Origin: Pyropia yezoensis
Taxonomy: Eukaryota; Rhodophyta; Bangiophyceae; Bangiales; Bangiaceae
DNA: 64,000 nt
Direction: 5' to 3'
Assembly: GCA_009829735.1 (NCBI GenBank)
Contig: CM020620.1
Span: 2,421,447-2,485,446 of the forward strand
This document shows positions 9,315-18,670 of this stretch, in pieces. The position numbers were made by a program, and so were the translations under genes. The stretch's first letter is position 1, and the number at the start of each line of letters is the position of its first letter. The notes beneath the pieces are model-generated. The model was not told the origin of the DNA. It worked only from the letters and a program-made list of their open reading frames with translations, and searched no databases.

Positions 9315-11272
9315 GCCGACTTGGCGTCCGACTCTGAGGGCGGGGAGGAAGACGACGAGTCCGAGGACGACGTGTCCGCCTCCTCCGCCGAGGGTGTGGC
9401 GACCGCAACGACCGGTCGAGACCCACCCTCGCGGCGTGAACGTACTTCGTTCGTAGTCGACTTTTTACTCGCATTCCTAACAAGTTCTTGGATGCGTTTA
9501 CTCAACTTGGGGCAATCATATGCCCAGTGACCATCGGAGTTGCAGTTCCAACACCGATGGTCCGTTCCGGGAGGGGTCTTCCCAACTGGGGAAGACGAAG
9601 GGATACCCTGGGAAGTTCCCACGGCAGCTACCACCCTCTCCTTGCGGATTCGGCGTGCCTCTCTCAACTCTCTGGCCTGGCGCGCCTTTTGACGTTCCTT
9701 GGCCAACTCGGCCTGACGCTCCTGGCGTTGTTCCTCCCGCAACTTGCGGTAGGCCTCGCCTCTGCGATAGGCGAACCTGGCCAACTCGGCCAGGGTCGCC
9801 CGGGCAGTGTTATGCTCCCGGGTCTCCATCCGGACTGACCAATGGAGTCCCTCCACAAACCGACTCTTCACCACAGCTTGTGGATGAAGAAACCCACAAA
9901 GATTGTTGAGCTTACGGACTCGCTCCGCAAAGGACAACTCGTCCTCCGCCTCTTCCTTATGGGCTTGCGTAAACTCCTCGACTTGAGAAGCCAACGCTGC
10001 CTCATCAACCATGGCTCTCAACAACCAGTTGACGAGCTCAAAATAGGACGTCACCTCACCAGCGCCTCCACTTGAGGAGCTGGGCATGACGGACATAAGT
10101 TCTGTCCGTAGGTCGCCCTTCGTAAACTCCTGTAGCATGTAAAAAGCCATGCCTTCACTTATGGCATTGTCGTCACAGGCTTTTGTGAAACGACGTAGGG
10201 ACTCAAAGACACGGAGGGGGGGAGTTCCGTCCCACTCCGCTTTGTGCCCAAAAGAATGAAGTGCATTCTTCTTGGCACGGCCCATGGCTCGGGCCTGGTC
10301 AGGACCATACGCCACCGACTTGTTGTGGAGGGCGTAGGTCTCACAGTCAAAGATCCTCTGGTAGACCGGGTTGGCTACCTGGATCTTGGGCGGCACCGCA
10401 CGTTGAGGGAACAGCCGCTGTGGCACTGGGGTAAGTTCACTCTCAGTGCCTGTAGTCCGGCGCGGCGCGCTTGGTGTCGCCACCGGTGTTTCCGGGGGGA
10501 ACTCCCCCGTGAAGGGCGCACGCCCCACCGAGTATGGTGTGGCTCCCTCGTTGGGAGTCACAGGTGTCGCCCCCAGTTCGGGGCGACCAGAGATAGGCGT
10601 AAGGGGGGATTCCCCCTGCGCCTGCGGGCTCGAAAGCCCCAATCCGGTTTGGACATTAAGGCCATCTGGCAAACTCGCCACAATCTGATTCAGAATAGTA
10701 TTCGTCATCGTGACCACCAGGTCCGGCAAAGTCTGCCGCAACACATTGGTCGCCTCCCGACGGACAGTTTCCGCGAGGAGTGGATTGACGACTCCAGTTG
10801 AGTCTCGGTCCGCCTCCGGGAGTCCACCTGAGGGGTAACCACGTTCCTCAGGGGTCTCAACCGGGGGCATGGGCGCGAGCCCATCGCCGACCAACGGAGG
10901 TCTGCCGTCCTCCGAAAGCCTAGTTGGCGACGGCTCCAAGCCAAAGTTGGCTCCAACCCGAGTGGAACCCGCGGGGACAGTCCTCACCCCTTGGGACGTT
11001 CCCGTTGAGTACACCACGCGGTGGCCAGACTTCGGCCCACCCACATCAGAAGTGTCACCCGAGTGAACTCCCGACTGAGTCGAGGTGGCCTGTTGCCCGC
11101 CCACACTTCCAGTCCTGCTGGCTTGAGGGACCTCTAGTCCCTCTGCGACCCCAGGTAAACCCACCTGTGTCTCACCAGTATTCAAAGGCACTGAAGTACG
11201 TGCGTCACCCGTGTACTCCCCGGACGACGGGGGGTCCGAACTAGCCCTGTTGGCTGACGATCCGTATGACAC
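9302..11272 (-). CDS. gag: D1 gag (capsid/nucleocapsid)
   Basis: This is an uninterrupted frame of about 656 codons. The first codon of the open frame used here is GTG; the true start is uncertain. The N-terminal half is Ser/Thr/Pro/Gly-rich. A capsid-like helical region follows (FGHKAEWDG, RRFTKACDDNAISEGMAFY). A Glu/Arg/Lys-rich stretch (EEQRQERQAELAKERQKAR) is probably coiled coil. A CCHC zinc knuckle (CWNCNSDGHWAYDC) lies near residues 571-585. The C-terminal tail is Ser/Asp-rich and ends in AGNE just after the frameshift heptamer. The protein should form the particle that packages the RNA. Confidence 0.92.
   Translation of the reverse strand: MSYGSSANRASSDPPSSGEYTGDARTSVPLNTGETQVGLPGVAEGLEVPQASRTGSVGGQQATSTQSGVHSGDTSDVGGPKSGHRVVYSTGTSQGVRTVPAGSTRVGANFGLEPSPTRLSEDGRPPLVGDGLAPMPPVETPEERGYPSGGLPEADRDSTGVVNPLLAETVRREATNVLRQTLPDLVVTMTNTILNQIVASLPDGLNVQTGLGLSSPQAQGESPLTPISGRPELGATPVTPNEGATPYSVGRAPFTGEFPPETPVATPSAPRRTTGTESELTPVPQRLFPQRAVPPKIQVANPVYQRIFDCETYALHNKSVAYGPDQARAMGRAKKNALHSFGHKAEWDGTPPLRVFESLRRFTKACDDNAISEGMAFYMLQEFTKGDLRTELMSVMPSSSSGGAGEVTSYFELVNWLLRAMVDEAALASQVEEFTQAHKEEAEDELSFAERVRKLNNLCGFLHPQAVVKSRFVEGLHWSVRMETREHNTARATLAELARFAYRRGEAYRKLREEQRQERQAELAKERQKARQARELREARRIRKERVVAAVGTSQGIPSSSPVGKTPPGTDHRCWNCNSDGHWAYDCPKLSKRIQELVRNASKKSTTNEVRSRREGGSRPVVAVATPSAEEADTSSSDSSSSSPPSESDAKSAGNE
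9308..9314 (-). other. Putative -1 frameshift heptamer GGGAAAC (D1)
   Basis: In the gag frame it reads G GGA AAC followed by GAA TGA. Slipping by -1 gives GGG AAA and enters pol without meeting a stop. The same heptamer sits at the same distance from the gag stop in the other visible copies (see findings). Confidence 0.7.
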
Positions 11273-11348
11273 GGTCCAAGTCCACCGTTCCTCTGAGACA
11301 GAGGGCCCCCTACACCCGGGTGCACCCGGAGGTAAAGTTTACCTCTGT

Positions 11349-11365
11349 CCCCTGCTGCTCCACCA
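11349..11365 (-). other. D1 primer-binding site
   Basis: On the minus strand it reads TGGTGGAGCAGCAGGGG, two bases inside the 5' LTR. It is complementary to a tRNA 3' end whose acceptor strand would start GGAGCAG. The tRNA was not identified. The same 17 bases occur in A2, B and C. Confidence 0.88.
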
Positions 11366-11367
11366 AA

Positions 11368-11836
11368 TGTGGCAAAAACCACAAGCACACACGGCACCCA
11401 AGTTGGGGCGGTGTACTAGGGCTGCCTCCCGTGTCGGGGGAGCCGGAAGAAGTGCAAGTCGCACACACTCTGTCCCTGTTGTGGGGCAAACCCCCCACGG
11501 ACAAACAAGAGGATGGTGTGTGGTCCAACAGTTTCTTGGTCGGGACGGGGACGCAGGGCCAAGCCCCGCTGTCCCTCCCCTTATCCCCCCAGGGTCCACT
11601 CAGAATCTCGCCACTCAGAATCTCCCACCCCAGCACCTGCCCACCGGGCCACACGAAAATTCAAGACGATAAATGCAGAAAACCCTCAAATCCAAGTTGG
11701 ATTTACTACTAAGCTAACTATCCCAAACTTAGGGAATATGGACCCAAATGCAGGGGGAGGAACGGATCAGGCTAGTGGCCTGCCGCCCCTTGCATGGCAC
11801 GTGTTGCCCCCTTACCTGGGGGTCAATACTGCCACA
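11368..11836 (-). repeat. D1 5' LTR (469 bp)
   Basis: It is the direct repeat partner of 2460-2928, adjacent to the primer site, which identifies it as the 5' LTR of a minus-strand element. It ends at the GTAAC target duplication (11837-11841). Confidence 0.97.
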
Positions 11837-11841
11837 GTAAC

Positions 11842-12456
11842 CTCACGCTGCCACCCGGCAGGTGCACTCGGTATGATACACCGAAGGGCCGACCGGCCGA
11901 GCGTATACACCTAGCTTGGTTGGCCAAGCTATCGTGGATGATACCGAAGCTCAAGGGTGCCCTTGACAGAACACAACTTCGATACAAGAAGAACTTTGAC
12001 ACCCGGCTACGGGTGCGCAACGCTACCCTGATGACAGGTGACTGGGTCTACATCAGACACCAGAAGTTCCGGGGGAACAAGCTCATGCAACCGGTCAAGG
12101 GACCGTACCAGATTCTCCACATTGATGACCACTCTGTTATCTTACACTCCGATACGGAGATCCAACGCATCAGTGTGAATGATGTCACACCTGCTCCGAA
12201 GCCGGAACAGCCTCAGCCGGTACCGGCTGGGTTGCTACATGAAGCTCTTACAACCCACCGGTCAGATGACCCGGTGGGACCGGATGGGATTCCATACCAA
12301 GTAGAGAGCGTGGTCGGACACACCGACCCGGACCTACCAGGACCCTGGTACGTCAAGGTGATGTGGGTCGGATACGACTCACCCACCTGGAAACAGGCGG
12401 CGTATATACCCCGCCAACTCCTCATGCCGTACATGAGGCGACGACGCCTACTGTAA
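11842..12456 (+). CDS. pol: A1 pol, second part: integrase C-terminus and chromodomain-like end
   Basis: This continues the integrase frame interrupted at 2459. It includes the basic region after the core (RTQLRYKKNFDTRLRVRNA), a GDWVYI / GPYQIL small-barrel segment typical of the integrase C-terminal domain, and a terminal chromodomain-like segment from about 12290 (YQVESVV, VKVMWVGYDSPTW) with a basic tail RRRR. At the usual chromodomain TWE position A1 has TWK, where A2 has TWE. The frame ends in TAA at 12456. In family members, a chromodomain steers integration toward modified chromatin. Confidence 0.88.
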   Translation, partial: LTLPPGRCTRYDTPKGRPAERIHLAWLAKLSWMIPKLKGALDRTQLRYKKNFDTRLRVRNATLMTGDWVYIRHQKFRGNKLMQPVKGPYQILHIDDHSVILHSDTEIQRISVNDVTPAPKPEQPQPVPAGLLHEALTTHRSDDPVGPDGIPYQVESVVGHTDPDLPGPWYVKVMWVGYDSPTWKQAAYIPRQLLMPYMRRRRLL

Positions 12457-12534
12457 CAACCCAACCGACACCGACTTCGGCTGTTGGGGGGTGAGGCTTA
12501 TACCTACTAAGTAGGGTGTGACCTGGTTACGGCA

Positions 12535-12623
12535 GACTTAGGTTTCTAAGTCAAATCAGACTTAGGTTTCTAAGTCGAACCAAGCTTAGGCAACTAAGTA
12601 GCGTCAAGCTTAGATAACTAAGT
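12535..12623. repeat. Four palindromic units with 24-bp period, between A1 pol and antisense ORF
   Basis: Units start at about 12535, 12559, 12582 and 12606. Each has the form CTTAG-n4-CTAAG; the first two are GACTTAGGTTTCTAAGTC. A related 13-bp palindrome CCTACTAAGTAGG lies near 12503, and TAAGTTAACTTA at 12640-12651. The array is conserved in A2 (52461-52549). It could be a protein-binding array or a bidirectional transcription end signal. Confidence 0.8.
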
Positions 12624-12700
12624 AAAGCCTGAACCTTAATAAGTTAACTTAAACGTACAGGCTAACTTTGATAATATCGAAGTAACTAGAGGGCTTACAC

Positions 12701-12756
12701 GGGAGGATGACCTCCCCAAGCCAAGACACAAAGTGAGGGAGGATGACCTCCCCAAG
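12701..12756. repeat. Pair of GGGAGG-atga-CCTCCC hairpins
   Basis: GGGAGGATGACCTCCCCAAG occurs at 12701-12720 and 12737-12756. Each copy holds a perfect 6-bp stem with a 4-base loop. The counterpart in A2 lies near 52333-52386. They stand between two convergent genes, so a 3'-end processing or termination role is possible but unproven. The rest of 12757-12934 holds no feature I recognise. Confidence 0.65.
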
Positions 12757-12934
12757 CATGAACCAACCGGAAGAAGTTGGACGGGAGGCAAGGCACCACT
12801 GAGCCAGAAGGGGTACTCCCCAGGGCAGCAAACAGAGGCAAGCAATGCCCCCAAAGGGGATGAGTTTATACTCACTAATACCCGGCCACCATAAGGGCCA
12901 CCGGGGCCCTCTCCCGTACAAACAATAACACTCC

Positions 12935-15304
12935 TCAGTGGGTAGACCCACTGCCCGAGGGAGGCCACTCACGCGTAAGCGCGTATACCTCCGTGCTCCA
13001 TCGGTCGGCAATCTCACGACGGTCAATCGCCCGAGTTACCTCGGTGCATAGCTGGACGAGGGTGCAGCGGCCAGCCTCCACATCCTCCAGAGCTTTCTGG
13101 AGGCGGTCAAGCACGCCACCGAAGCAACGCGCTGACCCAACCAGCGCAGCACCTGGGGGGATATCCCCCCAGCTAACAGAGAGACCCTCCCGCATTGCGC
13201 GGACAACAAGGGCGTCAACGCCCTCATACCAGAGACGGGGGCTCCCGTCTTGTATGACAGGGGCGGGAGCGGACACTGGCGCAGCCAGAGGAGCCAGAGG
13301 AGCCGACACGGCCACCACCGGAGTCGGTGGCGCCTGATATGAGGCCCGGTAGGACCCCACCGAAGGGGCTCCACCGTAACCCCGGCGGGGCTCCGCCCGA
13401 CGACGGGACACCTCACGCTCCCCACCCGGAGAGCCCCACTCTCGGGGACGACGGCCAACCGCCGCCGGTATCGGGTTACCGAACCACGGGGCAAGGACCT
13501 GAAGAGGGTCATGGATAACCATGGGAATACCCAGGTCAGGAACGGCCTCGGTGGACGCCCACCCATGGCAATTGGGCTCACCCGGCTGAGTACGCCGGAT
13601 ACGCAACGAGTGACGAGGCAAGGGGGAAGCCCCAGCCTGCGGGTCCCGGTACGGGGGAAGGGCCAACACCCCAACCTAGTTCACGGCATCGTGAACAGCC
13701 AGCAGGGCTTCGAACTCCCGGGCCAACCCGGTCTTGGCAGCTATCAGGTCCACGCCCAACTGCGCGATGGGCCGACGGACACCCGTCGGAAGATGAAACA
13801 GGCGCCCCTGCCGGCGGACGGACAGCAAGAAGGAGGACGCCTGCCCGAGGGTAACCTCAAGGGTGAAGGTACCCTGCAACGGGTGGACCGGCCGGGAGGC
13901 CAACACACTCCCGAAGTATCGGAGACAGGAGCCGGTGTCAAACCGGAAAGCAGGGGCGGGTTCCCACCCCTCCTGCCACAGAGGCGGGCGCACGGGAGTG
14001 TATACCGGCGCACGACCGTTGCCGGTCTGCAACGCACACGTTATATCCGTGCGGAACGCATCCGCCATGACACCATGGTTACGTCGCCAACTCGACGCCG
14101 ACTTCAACCCCGCCATAGGCGGGTAGGGGGCCGTCAACGACAGATACGGGGATACCCCCGGGTAGTAATCAAAGTCGGGATACCGACCGGTACTGCCCAC
14201 CGTCTCCCCAAATGCAACCGGCTCCGCCGCCGCCGCAATCCCCCGAGCACTAGCCGGGTAGTCAACCTCCCGCGGCAACGCGGGGGCGATTAGGTCGCAT
14301 ACCCCGAAGGCGGGGTCGAGGTAGACCTCACCCCGTCCCATCCCAGTGCGCCAGAGCTGCGCATGCCGGTCGTCCGGCTGACTCAGGATCCAATGGTGTT
14401 CCACTCGCACCGCGTTCGGCTGGTTGACCAGCTGCACCAACTCCCGCTCCCAACTCGGGTCCACCTTGACGCGCCGGGAGGACTCTCCACGGGGATGAGG
14501 CAGGTGGAAGTCCACCCGCATCCGCCCATCGGACTCCATTGACTCTTGCACAGTCAGGCCTCGAACCCGAGCCACCAAGTCGAACATCGACATGGCGGGT
14601 TGACCCGCCGCCACGGCGACGCCGCCACCCAACGGGGCAACCCGGGCAGGACCAGGAAGAATAGGGGGCGCCGGGGGATGCCCCACCGGAAGAGGGGCCG
14701 GCGCCGGAGTCGCACGCGGCCGAGGAGGAAGAAGAAGGGCGGGCGCCCGCCCGGAGTAACTACCGGAGTCCACTGCCATCGGTGTAGACCCACCTTGACC
14801 ACCAGACGCCCGCGGCACCGCGGGCAGAGCATCGCCGCCACCTGGACCCGACGTGGGTACCACGGGGGCAGCACGGGTAGACCCGCTACCCGCCGCAGCG
14901 GACACACCAACCGGGCGGGCACCCGCGCCGTCTTGACCCGCCGGACTGGACGGGGAGCCAACACCACCATCCGCTACGCCGGCGACACCGTCTTGAGGTA
15001 GAGCCACGCCGGTACCGTCGACAGAAGCCATCCGGGCCGCCGGAGGAGAAGCGGTAGAACCCACCGCTACACGCGGTTGTCCGCCACCCGACGGAGCCGT
15101 CGTGCCGCTACACACGGACGACAACCCGCCCGGCGCGCCTTCCGGGGCTACACAAACGGTCACCCGGTCGTCCTCGTCCTCCGACGAGCTCGCTAGGAAG
15201 CTCTCGGCGGCGGTGGCGGAGACGGGAACGTCGTCCACCATCACCTCTTCCCCCTCCTCAGGCAGGAGGTCGTCCTCGCCCCCGGGTACCTGGGGGTCCG
15301 ACAT
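12935..15304 (-). pseudogene. Antisense ORF of A1 (aORF-A), one nonsense codon
   Basis: This is a 790-codon frame on the strand opposite to A1 pol, starting at ATG 15304 and ending near the pol end. It begins with an acidic Asp/Glu-rich segment (EDDLLPEEGEEVMVDDV, SSSEDEDDR), then 150 residues rich in Ala, Gly, Pro, Ser and Val. A central domain follows, with a YYPG segment, FHLP and FEALLAVHDAV near the helical block also seen in aORF-D. The single interruption is a TAG at 13678-13676, where A2 has TGG (Trp). The C-terminal part (12935-13669) is in the same frame. Its function is unknown. Confidence 0.72.
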
Positions 15305-15881
15305 GGTGCAACCGGGGTGGCAGGGGCGCCCCTTGCGGAAAAGCCGAGGCCGGCTCGACCCGGTACGAGGAACGCTCGCGCGGACGAGCCAGGGAAGCGC
15401 GGGCGCCCGCGCTTATGACCACAAACGGCCACGAGAAGTGCCGCAGGCGCGCGGGTCGACCTGCGCTCCACGAGGCTACGATCGGGCTCCACCCAGGCAC
15501 CTGGGCGGGCCGGGGCCACACCCCCGTACGGGGCAACCAAGAGGGGTTCACCCCGAAACCGCCCCCGCGAAAAGCGGGAGCGGCCGCCCCCATTCACTCG
15601 GTAACACGAGAGGGGCTCCCCTACCACCAGACACCTGGTGGCGGATCCGCTTGCACCACCCCTCGGAAAGGGGGGTCGTGAACAGAACCCGCATCGGGAA
15701 TTTAACGGTCCGGAAAACGGATCGTGTGTGTACCACACAAAGGGGGGCACCCCCCTCAGACAACCTCGAAAAGGGGTGTCTGTCGCGACGGGGCGCAAAG
15801 CCCCACCCGACTGGTAAACGGTCACGCGACCCACTTACATTCGGTAACCCGAATGCAACTCGACCCGAGGACGGGCCGAAT
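15305..15881 (-). promoter_or_regulatory. Leader region of the A1 antisense ORF
   Basis: This is 577 bp between the aORF start and the polypurine tract, with no convincing ORF. It is rich in short inverted repeats such as GGGGGG-cac-CCCCCC near 15744 and GGGGC-gcaaa-GCCCC near 15790. The matching region of A2 (49206-49779) is recognisably similar. A promoter role is inferred from position only. Confidence 0.3.
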
Positions 15882-15895
15882 CTAAGGGGGGGATA
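15882..15895 (+). other. A1 polypurine tract
   Basis: CTAAGGGGGGGATA directly precedes the 3' LTR. It is nearly identical in A2 on the other strand (49192-49205). Confidence 0.82.
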
Positions 15896-16258
15896 TGTAG
15901 CAATATGGTCGTCCGTATTGTAACCCTAATATTAGGGGGGCTACTTCTAACCCTTAACTTTCAAGTTGATAGTCCGTACTGGTCACGGTATCTATAAGTT
16001 ACGTATGACCAGAGGGACTTGCATCTTGGGGTGGAGGGTAGTTAGTAGTGTCTCCGAGGGTTTATAACGTGGGGGCCGGCGGCGAATCCACCGCCGGCCA
16101 AGGTAGAACAACAAACCCCTCCCATTTGGGCTCCCATCTTGGTCCCGTGGCTTGCGCTCCAAGGACAGCAACCTTGGCCTCCCGGTGACGTTGGTGCCGA
16201 TCCCCCTTGGTGAGTGTTCCCTGAGAGTGGACGTGCGACGGATTCCTATTGTGCTACA
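15896..16258 (+). repeat. A1 3' LTR (363 bp)
   Basis: It begins TGTAGCAATA and ends GTGCTACA, matching both A2 LTRs in inverted orientation. It holds the palindrome CCCTAATATTAGGG near 15928, a TATA-like TTTATAA near 16059, and just downstream a 9-bp inverted repeat GGCCGGCGG...CCGCCGGCC around 16075-16100. The TATA position would place transcript start about two thirds through the LTR. Confidence 0.95.
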
Positions 16259-16376
16259 ACTCATCGAGGGGTAGCGTGGTGCCCAATGACTTGTTCTGCA
16301 ACTTCGCCGCGGCCGCCACCTTTGTCAGTTGGGCTTTGGCCGCGCGCGAGAGCGCGAGAACAGGTGGCACAACAGT
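16259..16376. other. Right flank of A1
   Basis: This is a short stretch between the A1 LTR and the stop of the Myb/SANT gene. It could hold that gene's 3' untranslated region. No other feature was seen. Confidence 0.4.
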
Positions 16377-18357
16377 TCAGGGGCTGGAGCGTGGAGCGCC
16401 CTCCGCAGCCGTGGGTACTTGCGCAGGTGTGGCTGCCTCGGGTCGCATAAGCGGCCGCACGGGCCGGTCCAGGGCCGCTTCAACAGTTTCCAATAGCCCA
16501 GCCGCAGAGGCGGGCAGCGGCACCATATGAACAGGGGCGGCGGGGGGGGACGGCGGCGGTCGCAAACTGTCGTCGTCGTCCTCCTCCTCGTCGGCAGGGG
16601 CCGCGGATGGGGGGGGCGACGGTCGCACACTGTCGCCGTCGTCCTCCTCCTCGTCGGCAATCTCATAAACAGCAGGCCCGGTCGTGGCGTCCATTGCCGC
16701 GGCCGGGCTCACCGTCGGGGGGGTCCAGGACTTGGCCGGCTCGGGGCCGAGAGGAACGCCGGCCGCCTTCAGCATCTGGCGCGCCTTGGTGCGCATAAAC
16801 AGCTTCGCCTCCTCCGTATCGCGCATGTTGGGCTGGTTGAAAAGGATAATGGCCGACCGCTCGGCCGCGGCATTTGCCACAGCCTAGAGTGCTTCGGTGC
16901 TGGCCCGCACTTCCCGCGCCGCCGCAATGTCTTCCTTGCGGCCACGCTTAGCCGCTTTGGTGCCAGGTGTGCGAGGGTCAAATTTGCGTGCAGGGCCCCC
17001 GACGTTGCCACTGGTGCTGGGGCCATCCGCCGGGTCGTCCGTCTCAGGGTCGTCATGCTCACTTGTCCCGCTGCCCTCCGTGCCCCTGCGGGTGCCGATT
17101 CCCGCCGCGGCCGATCCAGCGGCGCCGCTCCACTTGTCCGAGTTGCGCAGCACCTTCCAGCACGGGACATATTTCTGCAGCGGGTAGTACTTGCGCTTCC
17201 CAGTCTCGGCCTCCGCCCCGTCCATACGCGCCTGATGCTTTCGGATAGCCTCGTAGATGTCCATGCCCTTGCTGTGGGCCAAAGCGCCCTGGATGACCGC
17301 CTCCTCGGACGGGTTGCCTGTCAGCTTCAGGCGCTGCACAGCTAAAAACGACGATGCGAAAGCGCTGGTCATCTTCTTGACTTTGTCCCAGGTCTTCGTG
17401 ATCGATCCCCCCGTGCGGTCGTTCGTCATTGGCAGCGCCCCGCGGGCGCGCATCAGGTCCAGGTCCTCGTCGCGCCCCCCAGTGTAGAAGTCTGCCCCCC
17501 TCTGGTCCGTCCCCACAATGTTGTCCCGCGTTTTCACAAGCCATGCCTGCGACAAACACGTCAGCTCCACCTCCGACCACCCCAGGCCAGAGCCCATGGC
17601 GTTAGGCACGCGGAGGGCCTTGCCCGCGGTAGCCGCCACGAGCACCGTGGCGCGGCAAAGGCAGTCGAGGAGTCGGCGGGCGGGGGCCGAGGTCGGCGGC
17701 AGGCGGGGGCGCCGGCGGCGGTGGCGGCCGCTTGTCGTAAAGCGCAGGAGGGCGCTCGTTGTAGGGCGGGGGCAGGCGTTCGTTGTAGAGCTGGGGCATG
17801 CGCTCGTCGTTGGGCGGGGGCGGGGCGTCAGGTGAGACCCAGCTTTCGCCGCGGTCCTTCTCCCAGCCGGGACTGGGGGGGCGCCGGCGTTGGTCGTCCT
17901 GATACCGCGGTGCGCGTGTGCGGCTGCGGGGGCGCGGCGGCTCTTCCTGCTCAACGCGGGGGCGGTGGCGGCGTCCAAAGTTGTCGTTGTCGCGACCGCC
18001 GTAGTGGCCGTGATGATCGTTACGCGGAGGCGTAGGTCCGCCACCATAAGTAGTCGGCGGCGGGGTGTAGGTCCAGCCAGGAGGCGGGGGCGCCGCCCAA
18101 GGGCACGGGCAAGTCCAGTGGCAGGCGCCGCGGGGCGCGCTGCTTGCCGCACGCGGCATCCAATCAATCGGCGAGGGCGCGGCCGGCATCCATGCGCCGT
18201 CGCGGGGAGGCAGCATCCAGGCGCCTTCCGCGGAGCGGCCACCAGCACCGCGGCCGTGCATGTCGTAACGGGCGGGGAAGGGAACGGTTGGCGTGGGCGG
18301 GGGCGGGGTAGGACGTGCCGGCCCCAAGGCGGGAGAGGGAAAGGCGGGAGACGGCAT
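16377..18357 (-). pseudogene. Myb/SANT-like protein of PIF/Harbinger type, damaged
   Basis: The ATG at 18357 has a strong context (CCACCATG). The first 250 residues are Pro/Arg-rich with repeats (YNERLPPPYNERPPALYDKRPPP). The frame must then change (frameshift or small intron, about 17600-17700). The next segment resembles the Myb/SANT and NAM-associated proteins carried by PIF/Harbinger transposons: GWSEVELTCLSQAW, NIVGTDQ, TKTWDKVKK, and a later YVPCWKVLRNSDKW. A TAG at 16886-16884 interrupts the frame. Coding-like sequence continues beyond it (NAAAERSAIILF, EEAKLFMRTKARQML) through an acidic/Pro-rich tail to the stop at 16377. In the family this protein binds DNA and helps the transposase enter the nucleus. 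The assignment rests on the pattern of Trp and charged residues, not on a search. Confidence 0.6.
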
Positions 18358-18670
18358 GGTGGGTTCGGTTGGGCGGGGGCAAGCAGAGTGGCGAGCGTCG
18401 TGCGGGGCAGGGCGCGGCTAACGGTGGCGGGTGGGCGGGGTGGCGTCGACCCGGAGAGTGGGGCGACGTCCCCGCCCTCTCCCAAGAAAAACCGTCGACG
18501 GCGGGTGGGAGCGCGCCCTCCGCCAGCGCAACGCCTGCGCCCCCCCCCCCACCATTGCAGAGGAGGTGGGGGGTGCGTGTCCGATCGCTGGGGCTGTTGG
18601 GACGTCAGCCCGGATTCAAGTCGTGGGGGAGGGGGGGGGGCCGGGGGAGGGCATACACGGGGCGGGGGCG

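Larger units (their letters stand above)
2460..11836 (-). mobile_element. Chromovirus D1, complete element nested in A1
   Basis: This 9.4-kb Ty3/gypsy element lies on the minus strand. Its 5' LTR is 11368-11836 and its 3' LTR is 2460-2928; both are 469 bp, begin TGTGGC and end GCCACA. The LTRs differ at one position by eye (A near 2536, G in the other copy). It contains a primer site, gag, pol in the -1 frame, an antisense ORF and a polypurine tract. A single nonsense codon in pol is the only coding lesion seen. The near-identical LTRs suggest recent insertion into A1. Confidence 0.97.
1..16258 (+). mobile_element. Chromovirus A1 (Ty3/gypsy), left-truncated by window, interrupted by D1
   Basis: This is a family A LTR retrotransposon entering from the left edge. 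Visible parts are pol from RT onward (3-2459), its continuation after the nested D1 insertion (11842-12456), a repeat-rich spacer, an antisense ORF (12935-15304), a polypurine tract and the 3' LTR (15896-16258). Its gag, protease and 5' LTR lie outside the window. The same order is seen in the complete copy A2 in opposite orientation at 48829-58416, which supports the boundaries. The outer target duplication cannot be tested because only the right flank (16259 onward) is visible. Confidence 0.93.

Noticed and set aside
12535-12623. CRISPR array
   Set aside because: The repeats are short palindromes with 6-base gaps, lie inside a retrotransposon and are in a eukaryotic context.
15928-15941. 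Telomere-like TTAGGG signal
   Set aside because: There is only one palindromic copy per LTR, not a tandem array.
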